A DNA stretch of 37,984 nucleotides from Prosthecobacter sp. (GCA_030833205.1 JAURHS010000016.1:1-37984); one strand, 5' to 3'. Shown: positions 7,733 to 16,939, counted from the first letter of the stretch. A program made the numbers and translations. Notes: generated from the letters alone by a model not told the origin.

Positions 7733-9852
7733 CAAGTCTGCCTTGAGCCATGGGCAGCCTTGGCCTGTTCGAGGAGGCGTTGGCGGTCTTCGGGGAGAAG
7801 AAAGCCCTCGTCCTGCAGTGTCTTGGCGGCCTTGGCGAGGCGCTGCAGGTAGTCGGCAGGCGTGGGGTAGCGTTCCTGCAGGGAGGGCCGCGGGTCGCCG
7901 CGTCGCTGGCGCTCGGCCTTGGTCTTGGCAAAGGGCAGGAACATGCCGTCGAGGGGCGAGAGCATCTCGGCGGCGCCTGCGTTGGGTGAGCGCAGATTCC
8001 AGCCGGTGTGAGTGCCCAAGGGAACGGCGACTTCAGGCAGGCGAATGCCGCTGGTCTCATTGCCGTCGGCGTCCACGGCGGGCAGCAGGGTGACCATGGC
8101 CTTGCCGGTTTTTGGCGGCAGGATGTCGGCAATGCCTTGAGTGTGGAAACGCGGGCCGAAGTCCAGACGCGGCGGTTGATAGGCATGGCTGGGCAGATTC
8201 AGGCCGGGCAGTTTGGGGAACTGGGCCTTCCACTCCTCGAAGCGCACCAGGCTGTGATCCGCAAGCCTGGGGTGGCGGTTGGGTGGCGGGGCCTTGCCCT
8301 CCTTCACCCACCGCAGCAGATGCAGCAGCATGGCGCGCAGCACCGGACCGCGATCATCCAGAGTGTTGCGCGGTTGCTGACAGATGCCTGGGCTGCCGTC
8401 GCTCTTGCCCAGGTGTTGCGCACCGGCCACCAGATAGAGGCGCAGATCCTCGGGCAGCTTGAGGTCGGTCCTGCCTTCAAGGTCGCTGTGCAGCAGCGAG
8501 GCCGCGCGGCTCCAGTATTCGGTGGAGGATTGGGTGAAGATCAGGCGGGGCAGTTGCCCGGCCTTGCGAGTGCGCTCAAGGGAATCGCCGCTGGCGCCGG
8601 TGACCGGGTCAGTTTGTTGAACCGGCGCCAGCGGAAAGAATTCGCTGCCGGAGAGATGGCCCTCATGTTGCGTGCCGAAATCCGTGCTCATGCGGAAGCG
8701 ATGATTGAAGGCGCCCTTGCCTGCGCCGGCCACATGGATCAAGGCGCCGTCAAAGACCTGCCTTCCGGCTTCATCGCCATTGAGGCCTTCATGCAGGAAG
8801 TGGTGAATGACGCGTCCGGATTGTGAGATGCCAAAGACCAGTGTCTTGTCAATGGCCTTGGCCATGGGGTTGAGTGTGGCATCGCCATGGCGCATGAGGG
8901 CCACGGCGTCGCGGATCGCGCAGAGGCCCAGGCCACTGACGCGCGGGGCCTTTGCAGTGTAAACCAAATCATAGAGCCAGCCAGGGCGCAGGCCGTCGCG
9001 GACATGCAGATAGGTGGGGTCGGGGATGAGTTGGCCATGTTCCCAGCGGCCAAAGGCCCATTGAGCAGGCTCAAGGCGGATCGCTGGTGCGGCGCGATGC
9101 GGGCGCATGCTAAGCGAGGCGTGTTGCGGATTGAGATCGGCAGCGGCAAAGGCAGCGCCAATGCCCCATGGACTCCAGGAAAAGGCCCGGCTCAAGACGG
9201 GCTCGGTGCTGCTGATTTCCAGATGGGCCAAGCCGGTGATGGTCTTGCCATTCTCGCTGGCCAGCGGCAATCCGCAGAGCAGGCGCTGCGTGTCATCGGC
9301 CTGCACCTCGCCATTCCAGCCGCAGCACAACAGCGAGAAGCCGTGGCGCATCAAAAAGCCCTGACCGGCGTGGGCGGCGGTCTTGGGGTCATTGCTGCGC
9401 TCGCCATCATTGAAGGTCCAAAGGGCCAGCATGTTGCCGCGATTGTTGACCTCAAAGAGCAGGGTGCCGTTGCCCTTGCCGGCGTCCACAGGCTTGAGCA
9501 GGAAGAAGTCCGTCCAGCTCTCGACCATGCCGCGCGCGTTGCGTGGGGCGAGCTTCAGATCGCTGATGCGCGCATTGGCCGGGTGAAGGGGATCGGTTTC
9601 CAGATGCAGGCGGCCGCGCAGTCGTTCATAAGGGCCTGCATCGGCCTCACCTGCCTTGCTCCAGGGCTGGCGGCCTTCCGCAAAAAGGCTGCGTTCGAGG
9701 ATTTCCACGCGCCGCACCTCGGCCTGCGCAAGTCCGCTGAGGCTCAGGGCCAGCGCGGGCAGAAGGGCCCGCGCAAGCCAGGCAAGGAGCGATGATGGTT
9801 TTGGTTGGGGATGGCGCGCAGGGCGTGAGTTGGCGTGGGTCGTGCAGGGCAT
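7729..9852 (-). CDS. Secreted alpha/beta hydrolase domain protein (Abhydrolase_10 type)
   Basis: A 707-aa exported hydrolase, long like other members of the alpha/beta hydrolase domain (Abhydrolase_10) family. After a basic N-terminal stretch the signal segment is LLAWLARALLPALALSLSGLA (about residues 22-42). The nucleophile elbow is GISQSGR at about 341-347, the GxSxS variant seen in this family rather than classical GxSxG, with S343 the likely nucleophile. Other family-like blocks are FEVNNRGNM, GWNGEV and LVAGAQHLG, where the His is a candidate triad residue. I used the ATG at 9852 (MPCTTHANS) because the signal segment then sits near the N-terminus; the frame is open to 10056. It is likely an esterase, with substrate unknown. 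The next gene overlaps its stop. Confidence 0.85.
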   Translation of the reverse strand: MPCTTHANSRPARHPQPKPSSLLAWLARALLPALALSLSGLAQAEVRRVEILERSLFAEGRQPWSKAGEADAGPYERLRGRLHLETDPLHPANARISDLKLAPRNARGMVESWTDFFLLKPVDAGKGNGTLLFEVNNRGNMLALWTFNDGERSNDPKTAAHAGQGFLMRHGFSLLCCGWNGEVQADDTQRLLCGLPLASENGKTITGLAHLEISSTEPVLSRAFSWSPWGIGAAFAAADLNPQHASLSMRPHRAAPAIRLEPAQWAFGRWEHGQLIPDPTYLHVRDGLRPGWLYDLVYTAKAPRVSGLGLCAIRDAVALMRHGDATLNPMAKAIDKTLVFGISQSGRVIHHFLHEGLNGDEAGRQVFDGALIHVAGAGKGAFNHRFRMSTDFGTQHEGHLSGSEFFPLAPVQQTDPVTGASGDSLERTRKAGQLPRLIFTQSSTEYWSRAASLLHSDLEGRTDLKLPEDLRLYLVAGAQHLGKSDGSPGICQQPRNTLDDRGPVLRAMLLHLLRWVKEGKAPPPNRHPRLADHSLVRFEEWKAQFPKLPGLNLPSHAYQPPRLDFGPRFHTQGIADILPPKTGKAMVTLLPAVDADGNETSGIRLPEVAVPLGTHTGWNLRSPNAGAAEMLSPLDGMFLPFAKTKAERQRRGDPRPSLQERYPTPADYLQRLAKAAKTLQDEGFLLPEDRQRLLEQAKAAHGSRQTW

Positions 9853-9955
9853 GGGGAAGATGAGCGGCCAGTCTCCATACGCGAGACAGCGGCAGATTCT
9901 CCGATGGGCGAGAGAATCTTGGTCTGGCTTGGATGGGTGGTCTGGGGCAAGCCCG

Positions 9956-11020
9956 TCAGTCCGCGAGCCTGAGGCGGGCCGAGTGAATGTCGCCGTAGAG
10001 TTCATCCGCTGAGGCTTTGATCTGAGCCCAAATGGCAAGGATGCTGCCATCGGCAAGTTCGGTCAGGCTGGGGTAGCAAATGGACCAACCGCCAACCTTG
10101 GCGGGTCGATCTGCCAGCAGTGTGGGCTCGCTCCATGTCCGGCCCTCATCCCGCGAGCTGCGCAGCAGCAGGGGAAACCGCAGGGGCACGGGCCCTGGAT
10201 TGGAAGTCAGGATCAGTCGGCCCTGACGGGTGCTCAGCAGATGGCTGGCGCTTGAGGTGGCAGTAAGTCCGGTCTTGTGCGCGGCACTCCAGGTTTCTCC
10301 CTGATCTTGGCTGATTGAGCGCCAGAGATGGCCGTCCTTGGTGCGCAGGATCATGTGCACGGCACCGGATGAGGTTTCGGCAATGCTGGGCTCGCCGCCT
10401 TGTCCATCGGGGTTGGCAACGGCGCCGAATCGCTTCCAGGTCTTGCCTCCGTCCTTTGATTTCAACACGGCTCCGGCCTTGGTGCCGCGCAGGTGCAGCG
10501 GGACGAGAAGGTCGCCGCTGCTGAGACGGATGCCGTTGGAGCGTGTCGTGTGATTGGGTTGGTTTAATTTCACCGCCTCGGTCCAGGTCTTGGCGGAATC
10601 GCTGCTGCGGCGGAAGTAGATGTCGATCTGTGGTGTGAATGCGGAGAAGAAGAAAAAAGTCTCGCCGCCACTGACGAAGAGCACCGGGTCGAAATCGGCG
10701 CGGCCGACAAAGTCCTGCAGCACGCTGGCCTTGCTCCAACTGCGGCCCTGATCCGAGGAAAAAGCCTGCAGGATGCGCTGCGACTCAGCGCCCTCGGATG
10801 GCGAAGAGAACCAGGCCGCCATCACTCGTCCATCGGGCAGCAGGGCAAGGCTGGGTCCCAGATTGAAGCCCGAAGTGTTGGCGGGGTCCTTGGCGTCAGT
10901 GCTGCTGTGGGTAAAGACCAGGGCGCGATCAGTGATCTGGATGGCAGCGGGCGCAGCGCCAGGCAAGGCGCTTGGCATCTGAATCGCCAGAGCCAAACCA
11001 AGCAAAGAAAGTCGGGGCAT
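9956..11020 (-). CDS. Exo-alpha-sialidase-like protein (BNR/Asp-box repeats)
   Basis: A 354-aa secreted six-bladed beta-propeller related to neuraminidases. The N-terminus is a signal peptide (MPRLSLLGLALAIQ, cleavage around residue 25). Five Asp-box-like motifs (SxDxGxTW) mark the blades: SSDQGRSW, SSDSAKTW (with Ala for Gly), SKDGGKTW, SQDQGETW and SRDEGRTW. GFNLGPSLALLPDGRVMAAW near the start and SLTELADGSILAIW near the end are typical propeller strands. The start at 11020 was chosen over 11062 because it begins directly with the signal peptide. Many environmental members of this family act on glycans other than sialic acid, so the substrate is open. About 100 bp separate it from both neighbours. 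Confidence 0.9.
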   Translation of the reverse strand: MPRLSLLGLALAIQMPSALPGAAPAAIQITDRALVFTHSSTDAKDPANTSGFNLGPSLALLPDGRVMAAWFSSPSEGAESQRILQAFSSDQGRSWSKASVLQDFVGRADFDPVLFVSGGETFFFFSAFTPQIDIYFRRSSDSAKTWTEAVKLNQPNHTTRSNGIRLSSGDLLVPLHLRGTKAGAVLKSKDGGKTWKRFGAVANPDGQGGEPSIAETSSGAVHMILRTKDGHLWRSISQDQGETWSAAHKTGLTATSSASHLLSTRQGRLILTSNPGPVPLRFPLLLRSSRDEGRTWSEPTLLADRPAKVGGWSICYPSLTELADGSILAIWAQIKASADELYGDIHSARLRLAD

Positions 11021-11125
11021 GCAGCCATTACGACTGACCCGCGAGGATGTTGCAGTCGGCAAGGACCGCGGGGCAAGAGGCAGGACGCCAGAGGGATCAG
11101 GGTCTGTGGTCCTGCTGGATCCGGG

Positions 11126-12364
11126 CTAATTGAGCAGGAGGTGAAACACGCGCAGGGCGCTGCGGCCCCCGGCGGGGTTGCCCAGCAAGCGCACGCGGAC
11201 TTGGTGCGGGCCGGCTTGGAGTTGGTCATCAAGGATCAGGGCCCATGGCAGGTGCAGGCCACGGCTCCAGTGGGTGAGGGTGTCGAGTTGGCGTGTGGGG
11301 CCGTTGTCGATGGAGAACTCGATGCGCCCGGCATCAGGGCCTGAGGCGATGAAGAGACCGCAGCCGCGGCCTTCAAAGGCGAAGCAGAACTCGGCGCCGG
11401 GTTCGCTGGCCACGAGGGCGGGCACATGGACAAAACCCTCGCGCACGCCAATGGGTTTGCCGTTGGGTTGGATGTCGTCGTCGTCGGGTTTCCATGAGGG
11501 CAGCAGGGCAAAGCCCTTGAGTTGATTGGCCTCGGCGATGTTGCCCAGGCGTCCCTGCGCATAACTCTGGGCGTCGATGGCGGCGGGCAGTGAGTGGGCC
11601 TTGCAGGCCTTGGCAAGGGGCCCGGCAAAGGCGGCGTTGAACAAACGCGCGATGCTGTTGGCGTAAAGGCCGTGGCCAAAGGGCGAGGGGTGCAGGTTCT
11701 TGAAGTCATCAGCCCAGGTGAATTCACCCGCGTCAATGCGGTCGGTGACTTCGTGAGCCAGATCCAGCGAGGCATTGCCATAGGCCTTGGCCACGCGCTC
11801 GTGTTGGGCAATGGCCACGGGCAGGCGACCGGCGCGGTAGTCCTGCAGATGCGGCTCCATCACAAAGTGCAGTTGAATGATGTCAGTCAGCGGGCTGGCT
11901 TGGCGCATGTGGCGCACCACGCCCTCCATGCCGCGCAGCATCAACTCGGGTTGGTTGGGGATGTTGGAGCTGTCATTGACGGCGGCTTCCACAAACAGCA
12001 GGTCCACAGGCCCCTTGGCCAAGACATCGCGCTGCAGGCGGAAGGCGTGGGGCACGGAGCCCATCGAGCCAATGCCGGCGTTGATGAATTCAAATTGGGT
12101 CTTTGGGAAACGGCGGCGGAGGTCTTCGCCGACGAGTTGCCGCCAGCCGCCGCCCGCGGTGATGCTACCGCCAAGAAAGACCACGCGGCCGGTTTTCCTC
12201 TCGGTGAATTGGCGTCGGCAGTTGGCCAACCCATCGCGCAGTTCAAAGTAATCTCGGCCCTTGGGCAGTTGGTCGGGATGGTAGGATGGCGCGGCGCAGG
12301 CAGGCTCGGGCCCGCATGCAATCGTGGCGGTCAGGCAGGCAAGCAGGGGCAACAGTCGGCGCAT
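11126..12364 (-). CDS. Secreted SGNH/GDSL hydrolase
   Basis: A 412-aa exported esterase-type enzyme. The signal peptide spans about residues 1-24 and contains Cys residues (LLAC, TIAC) that do not fit a standard lipobox well. The SGNH blocks are intact: block I VVFLGGSITAGG with catalytic S67, block II NAGIGSMGS, block III VEAAVNDSS with N130, and block V DDFKNLHPSPFGH with the Asp/His pair (H225). The last 150 residues form a beta-rich accessory domain. Such enzymes remove acetyl or other acyl groups from polysaccharides, which suits the sialidase and sulfatase neighbours; the actual substrate is unknown. Confidence 0.9.
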   Translation of the reverse strand: MRRLLPLLACLTATIACGPEPACAAPSYHPDQLPKGRDYFELRDGLANCRRQFTERKTGRVVFLGGSITAGGGWRQLVGEDLRRRFPKTQFEFINAGIGSMGSVPHAFRLQRDVLAKGPVDLLFVEAAVNDSSNIPNQPELMLRGMEGVVRHMRQASPLTDIIQLHFVMEPHLQDYRAGRLPVAIAQHERVAKAYGNASLDLAHEVTDRIDAGEFTWADDFKNLHPSPFGHGLYANSIARLFNAAFAGPLAKACKAHSLPAAIDAQSYAQGRLGNIAEANQLKGFALLPSWKPDDDDIQPNGKPIGVREGFVHVPALVASEPGAEFCFAFEGRGCGLFIASGPDAGRIEFSIDNGPTRQLDTLTHWSRGLHLPWALILDDQLQAGPHQVRVRLLGNPAGGRSALRVFHLLLN

Positions 12365-12471
12365 GGCAGGAATACTGCGGCAGTGGCGTGCATCTCGCAG
12401 AAAAGCCCGTGGGCCCGGCGCGGCAGGGTGCTTGAAGTCTTCGCTGCTGTGGCGGTGGTTCCTGAGGTGGC

Positions 12472-12738
12472 TCAGACTCTGGCGCCCATGAGAACCTTCA
12501 TCACATCGTCCATGGTGATCCAGCCGGCGAGGCTGCCGTCGGGTGCGTCAACCAGAGCGGCGACTTCGTGATGCTCAAGAAAGAGGGCAAGGAGTTTGGT
12601 CAGGGAGGCGCTGGCCTCCACATGCAAGGCTGGGCGGATCAGGTCTTGCCAAGGCTGGGGTTGATTGTCGTGCATGGCCTGCACGAAGAGCTCGCGCACG
12701 CGGACATAGCCACAGACTTGGGCTGAGCCAGGGTCCAT
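12472..12738 (-). CDS. CBS-domain fragment, C-terminal part of a CorC/CNNM-like CBS pair
   Basis: An 88-aa protein whose ATG overlaps the stop of the subtilase gene as TGATG, so it is probably translated by coupling. VCGYVRVREL is the end of a first CBS motif, and from LIRPALHVEASASLTKLLAL to GWITMDDVMKVLMG it matches the second CBS motif of CorC/HlyC-type transporters (compare the usual AGLVTLEDVLEELVG). The first half of CBS1 and the DUF21 membrane domain of that family are absent. It may therefore be the tail of a transporter gene joined to the subtilase gene by deletion, or a free-standing half CBS module that binds adenosyl ligands. Which of these is true cannot be decided here. Confidence 0.7.
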   Translation of the reverse strand: MDPGSAQVCGYVRVRELFVQAMHDNQPQPWQDLIRPALHVEASASLTKLLALFLEHHEVAALVDAPDGSLAGWITMDDVMKVLMGARV

Positions 12739-13748
12739 CAAGGCCGCATCACCAGGCGCAGCGCGGCCATCAGGTCGAGGCGGCGAAAGCTCAGGCCGCT
12801 GGCCGGGTCTTCGACTGGCACGCCACTTTGAACCATCAACGCCATCATGGCTGCGGGCAGGTTGGGGCCGTGCCGCCTCCAATCGTAGCCGCTGACTTCA
12901 ATGGCCTCGCGCAGGATCATGGCGCAGCCACAGAGAATGGCGTTGGAACTGCTGGTGGCACGCGCGGGCACCAGCAAATCAATCTTGGTGCTGCGGTCCA
13001 AAATGACCACATCCTTGCCGGGTTTGACGGCGCCGACGGCAAAGCAATTGGGCTGGCAGGCCGGCCAAGAAATGCCTTTGGTGAATTGATGATTGCCGGC
13101 CGGCGCACTGACCCAGATGCCCAGTTCACGCAGCCTGGCGAGCTTGGCATCAATCTCCGTGGCCACCGCCTGCGCATGCTCCAAATCATCAACTGGGGCC
13201 AGGTTGACCGTGGTGATGCGGTGCTCGGCATGGTGGTCAATGACCCATTGCAGGGCGCGGGCCAGCGAGGGGCTATCGCCAATCTTGCAATGGCAGCACT
13301 CGAGGCTGCGCACCACGGCGATCTGATTGTTGAAGGCCACGCCGCGCAGCCCGCCGTGATTGACCGAGGAGGGAATGCCAATCGTGCTGCCGTGATAGCC
13401 GCGGCCTTCGTGACTGGGGTCAGCATCGCCGTCCACCGCATCGTGGGTGACCCGCACTTTCTCGCCCTGCCATTCCGGGCGTCTCATGTCGCAGCCATCA
13501 TCGAGCAGGGCGAGGGTCTGCCCACGGCCAAAGCTCAGCACTTGGCCATAGGCCTGCCATGCGGCCAACACTCCGGCATGGGCAAACTCCTCGGGTTGTG
13601 CAGGCTTGGGCGCAGGCTCTGCGCGCTCAGCCTTGGACAAGGAGGTTGCCGTCGTTGCGGCAGCGCTGGCTGCGGTCAGGCTTGCTGCCGCAGACAGCAG
13701 GGAGGCGGCAAGGCCCGTGGCCAGGGAAAGAAGCAGGAGTTTCACCAC
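12738..13748 (-). CDS. Exported subtilisin-like serine protease (peptidase S8)
   Basis: A 336-aa protein with a signal peptide (MVKLLLLSLATGLAASLLSAA) and an Ala/Pro-rich spacer to about residue 55. The S8 catalytic residues can be placed in order: D83 in LALLDDGCD, H119 in GRGYHGSTIG, oxyanion N219 in SAPAGNH and S266 in ATSSSNAIL, where the usual GTS reads ATS and MA(x)P is replaced. A Cys-rich loop (ECCHC) follows the His segment. The start is a GTG at 13748, with a second GTG directly after it and GAGG upstream. It lies 13 bp after the HD gene and overlaps the CBS gene by one base. The altered Ser motif means activity should not be assumed. Confidence 0.85.
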   Translation of the reverse strand: MVKLLLLSLATGLAASLLSAAASLTAASAAATTATSLSKAERAEPAPKPAQPEEFAHAGVLAAWQAYGQVLSFGRGQTLALLDDGCDMRRPEWQGEKVRVTHDAVDGDADPSHEGRGYHGSTIGIPSSVNHGGLRGVAFNNQIAVVRSLECCHCKIGDSPSLARALQWVIDHHAEHRITTVNLAPVDDLEHAQAVATEIDAKLARLRELGIWVSAPAGNHQFTKGISWPACQPNCFAVGAVKPGKDVVILDRSTKIDLLVPARATSSSNAILCGCAMILREAIEVSGYDWRRHGPNLPAAMMALMVQSGVPVEDPASGLSFRRLDLMAALRLVMRP

Positions 13749-13761
13749 AGCCTCAAACGGA

Positions 13762-14304
13762 TCAGGCCCCGCCCGAGTTGCAGGCGGTCACCCTCCATTG
13801 GATCAGCAGATCTCTGGGCTCGTGTCCGTTTTGGGCGCGATGATGGGCCCATAGCCGAAGTTCTCTGGCGGCCTCGGTGCAGAGGCGCTGCGGCTTGGGC
13901 TCAATGCCCACGCGGCCAAGGTCAAGGCGGTCGGCGTCCCAGCAGGCCTGCAGCGTGGGGTCGCCATCCACCAAGCCATCGGTGTGCAGGCGCGCCGCCT
14001 CGTAGAGCAATTCAAAGTCGCTGTCGTTGAGATGAATCTGCGTGCCGCGCAGGCTGCGGGCAAACTCTGCGCCGCGCAGGCCGTGGTCCTCGTCCCAGTA
14101 TTCGTTGACCCGTCGCGAGTCATGGAACAGGGCAAAGAGCATGACCACCTCAGGGTTGGCGCCATTGCGCTGGGCGATGCGCAGGCCGTTTTCGAGCACG
14201 CGGGCCCAGTGCACCAATCCGTGGGTGCCGCGCACCGGCAGTGAGTACTCCCGTAAAATGTGGGGCAGAAGCACTGCCGGATCGTGTCTGAAGGGCGGGA
14301 ACAT
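13762..14304 (-). CDS. HD-domain metal-dependent phosphohydrolase
   Basis: A 180-aa cytoplasmic protein with the HD superfamily metal ligands in order: H32 (GLVHWARV), H61-D62 (ALFHDSRR), H74 (EDHGLRGAE) and the late Asp in WDADRLDLGRVGI. Such small stand-alone HD proteins hydrolyse phosphate esters, often nucleotides, but the substrate is not deducible. It starts with ATG at 14304 and is the first gene of the run with the subtilase (13-bp gap) and CBS fragment; 65 bp separate it from the sulfatase stop upstream. Confidence 0.85.
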   Translation of the reverse strand: MFPPFRHDPAVLLPHILREYSLPVRGTHGLVHWARVLENGLRIAQRNGANPEVVMLFALFHDSRRVNEYWDEDHGLRGAEFARSLRGTQIHLNDSDFELLYEAARLHTDGLVDGDPTLQACWDADRLDLGRVGIEPKPQRLCTEAARELRLWAHHRAQNGHEPRDLLIQWRVTACNSGGA

Positions 14305-14369
14305 GAGGGGCCTTCAAGCCTGATGAGTTCAAGCCAATTCGTCAAGCGGTGGGGCGTCCTTGTCTGGTC

Positions 14370-15716
14370 TTATCTGACCCAAATGTCACGGGGGCTGCTG
14401 TCCATCTCCTGCTCCCAGGCCTTGAGGCGCTGCTTGAGGTCTTCAAGGATGGCGGGATGTTGGTAGCCGAGATTGTGGCGCTCGCCAATGTCCTCCTTGA
14501 GGTTGAAGAGCAGGTCCATGCTGTTGCCGTCGTTGAGGTATTTCCATTGACCATGGCGGATCGCCTTCTGCTTGCGATTGCTGCGGTCAATGCGCCAGAA
14601 CAGGCTGCGTTCCTGCGCCTTGGCTTGGCCGGTGAGCAGTGGGATGAGGTCCACGCCATCGAGGGCTTTCTGCGCCGAGGGCTTGGCTCCTGCGGCAGCG
14701 GCAAAGGTGGCATGCAGGTCCATGGTGATGGCGACCTGATCGGTGACCTTGCCCTTGGGCAATTTGGCTGGCCAGCGCATCAGGCAGGGCACGCGGATGC
14801 CGCCCTCCCAGAGGGTGGCCTTGTGGTGAAAGAGTGGAGCGTTGCGGCTGTAGCGCTCGCCGCCGTTGTCACTGGAGAACACGACCAGGGTGTTGTCGCT
14901 GATGCCGCTTTGATCAAGTTGATCGAGGATCATGCCCACGCCTTGATCAATGCGTTCGACCATGGCCTTGTAAATGGCGCGGCTGCCATGGTGCATGCTG
15001 TCCTTGGTGACCTTTGGTGTTTGCGGGGCGTCAGGGGCTTGAAAGGGGGCGTGTACGGCGAGGTGCGGCACATACAGAAAAAAGGGCCCTGCAGCGTGTT
15101 TGCGAATGAACTGCACGGCGCGTTGATTGACCAGATCGGTAAAGTAGCCTTTGGCGACAACCGGCTTGAGACCTTCACGCAGGGCCGGTGTGCCATCGTA
15201 GTAGGCGTGTTGGTAGTAGTCGCAGTGCCCCAGCAGTTCACCGAAGTATTCATCGAAGCCGCGGCGAATGGGGTTGTACTCATCCTTGAAGCCCAGATGC
15301 CATTTGCCGAAGGCACCGGTGGCATAACCGGCGTCCTTGAGCTTTTGCGCCAGCGTGATCTCACCCAAGGGCAGGCCGAGTCCGTGGATGTCCTTGAAGG
15401 GCACCCATTCGCCCTTGATGCGGGTGAATTGCTCCACCTGATAGCCGAAGGCAAACTCAATGCCGCAGCGCTGCTGCCAGCGTCCGGTCATGAAGCCGGT
15501 GCGGGTGGGCGTGCAGACCGGTGCATTGGCGTAGAAGTCGGTGAACTTCACGCCCTGGGCGGCGAGGCGATCGAGGTGGGGCGTGGCGATGTCGCTGCCC
15601 CCCATGCAACCCAGATCGCCGTAGCCAAAGTCATCGGCGAGGATGAAGATGAGGTTTGGCGCGGCGGCCTGCAGGGGGCAGGCCAGGGCAAGCAGGACCA
15701 GAAGCAGGAGAGGCAT
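14370..15716 (-). CDS. Secreted sulfatase (S1 family, Cys type)
   Basis: A 448-aa exported sulfatase. The signal peptide is MPLLLLVLLALACPLQAA. The metal-binding pair lies in ILADDFGYGD (D28-D29). The active-site signature CTPTRTGFMTGR places C68 as the residue converted to formylglycine by a maturase encoded elsewhere. GAFGKWHLG supplies the conserved Lys and His, and VVFSSDNGGE the second Asp-Asn metal pair; SLFWRIDRSN and the C-terminal subdomain complete the fold, so all key residues are present. The start at 15716 was preferred because the frame upstream to 15797 is not signal-like. It probably removes sulfate esters from an algal or animal glycan; the SulfAtlas subfamily would need a search. 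Confidence 0.95.
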   Translation of the reverse strand: MPLLLLVLLALACPLQAAAPNLIFILADDFGYGDLGCMGGSDIATPHLDRLAAQGVKFTDFYANAPVCTPTRTGFMTGRWQQRCGIEFAFGYQVEQFTRIKGEWVPFKDIHGLGLPLGEITLAQKLKDAGYATGAFGKWHLGFKDEYNPIRRGFDEYFGELLGHCDYYQHAYYDGTPALREGLKPVVAKGYFTDLVNQRAVQFIRKHAAGPFFLYVPHLAVHAPFQAPDAPQTPKVTKDSMHHGSRAIYKAMVERIDQGVGMILDQLDQSGISDNTLVVFSSDNGGERYSRNAPLFHHKATLWEGGIRVPCLMRWPAKLPKGKVTDQVAITMDLHATFAAAAGAKPSAQKALDGVDLIPLLTGQAKAQERSLFWRIDRSNRKQKAIRHGQWKYLNDGNSMDLLFNLKEDIGERHNLGYQHPAILEDLKQRLKAWEQEMDSSPRDIWVR

Positions 15717-15811
15717 TGGCGAAGGATGCCCGAGAAGTCTCAGGCTTGTCCACTCAAAGTGAAGGATGGCCCTGTTGGGCCGCAGGCCCTTGGGCATGGT
15801 GACTCATCCCC

Positions 15812-16939
15812 TCAGCCTGGTTGGCGCAGGCGTTGCAGTTTGATCGGGTAGGTTTGGTTGGCGTTCCACTGGCAGACGATGAGATCGCCATTGTCGAGCA
15901 CGCAGACATCATGGCCGTGGTCAAACACGCGCTGGGCCTGTTGCAGTGGCTTGAGTTGCCCGTTGTCATAGACTGGAGCGCTGCCGCCAGGCGCGCTGAC
16001 CACGCGCTGTTGTGCATCGAGAATGACGGTGAAGCCCGAGGGGTTTTGCGGCAGGGCATTGATCTGCGGGGTCTTTGACCAGCAGACGCCGGCGTAGAGA
16101 TGTTGGCCGGAGATCACCGGGCGGCACACCATCGCGCCGGGCACGGCGATGCTTTCCAGATACTGCCCCTCAAGGCTGAAGCGGCGGAAGGATTGATCAG
16201 CGCGCGAGGTGACCAGCAGCGTGGGCTTGCCGCCGCGCTCATCCAAGGCGATGCCATGGGCATTGTTGAGGCGTTGCTCCGCGGGGACGCCGTCCTTGCC
16301 GCCAAAGCGTTTGATGAACTGACCGCGGGCGTTGTAGTGCAGCACAAACTGCGAACCATAACCATCCACCACAAAGATGTCGCCGTTGGGCGCAATGGCG
16401 GTTTCCGTGGGGTTGAAGACCATCTCAGGTTCATAGGCGCCCACGCTCATGGGATGGCTGATGGAAAGGATCTCGCGGCCACTGAGATCAACCTTGGTGA
16501 CGCGGCCGGTTTGCCGATAACTCAGGCCGCCGGTCTTCCACAAGCCACTGTCGGTGATGAAGAGGAACTCCTCGCCGTTTTCCCGCGCCAGGCTGAGGCC
16601 GTGGCCGCCGGGCCACTGCGCGCCCCAGGACTCGAGGATTTTGCCCTCGGGGTTGAAGACCAGCATTTGATGGTCCCAGTGGTCGCCGATCATGAACAGG
16701 CGTCCATCGGCCACCTGCACCATTTCATGGCAGTTGAGGATGGGATGGTGCCGGCCCTGATTGGGGCTGACCCAGTCCTTGATGACGCGGTAGCGAAAAT
16801 CGCCATGGCCAAGGATCAACTCATCGGCTGCGACGGCGGCCTCAAGCGGCTGAGTCCAAGTCGCGGCCAGGGCGCTGCCCAATCCTCCAAGAAAAACACG
16901 GCGCGTGGCGGGCGATGCTGGCCTGAGGCATGAGGTCAT
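15812..16939 (-). CDS. Exported NHL-type six-bladed beta-propeller protein
   Basis: A 375-aa protein with a Tat-like signal (ATRRVFLGGLGSALAATW, residues about 12-29). The body has NHL-like blades: DGRLFMIGDHWDHQMLVFNP, NGDIFVVDGYGSQFVLHYNA followed by RGQFIKRFGGKDG, NAHGIALDERGG, and a final HDVCVLDNGDLIVCQW. This order resembles the lyase domain of peptidylglycine alpha-amidating enzymes and related sugar-binding propellers in PVC bacteria, but I see no proof of a lyase. The ATG at 16939 is preceded by AAAGG at good spacing; GTG at 16954 would add five residues. It lies 95 bp upstream of the sulfatase, likely its partner. An exact copy of an 11-bp motif sits 30 bp upstream. Confidence 0.82.
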   Translation of the reverse strand: MTSCLRPASPATRRVFLGGLGSALAATWTQPLEAAVAADELILGHGDFRYRVIKDWVSPNQGRHHPILNCHEMVQVADGRLFMIGDHWDHQMLVFNPEGKILESWGAQWPGGHGLSLARENGEEFLFITDSGLWKTGGLSYRQTGRVTKVDLSGREILSISHPMSVGAYEPEMVFNPTETAIAPNGDIFVVDGYGSQFVLHYNARGQFIKRFGGKDGVPAEQRLNNAHGIALDERGGKPTLLVTSRADQSFRRFSLEGQYLESIAVPGAMVCRPVISGQHLYAGVCWSKTPQINALPQNPSGFTVILDAQQRVVSAPGGSAPVYDNGQLKPLQQAQRVFDHGHDVCVLDNGDLIVCQWNANQTYPIKLQRLRQPG

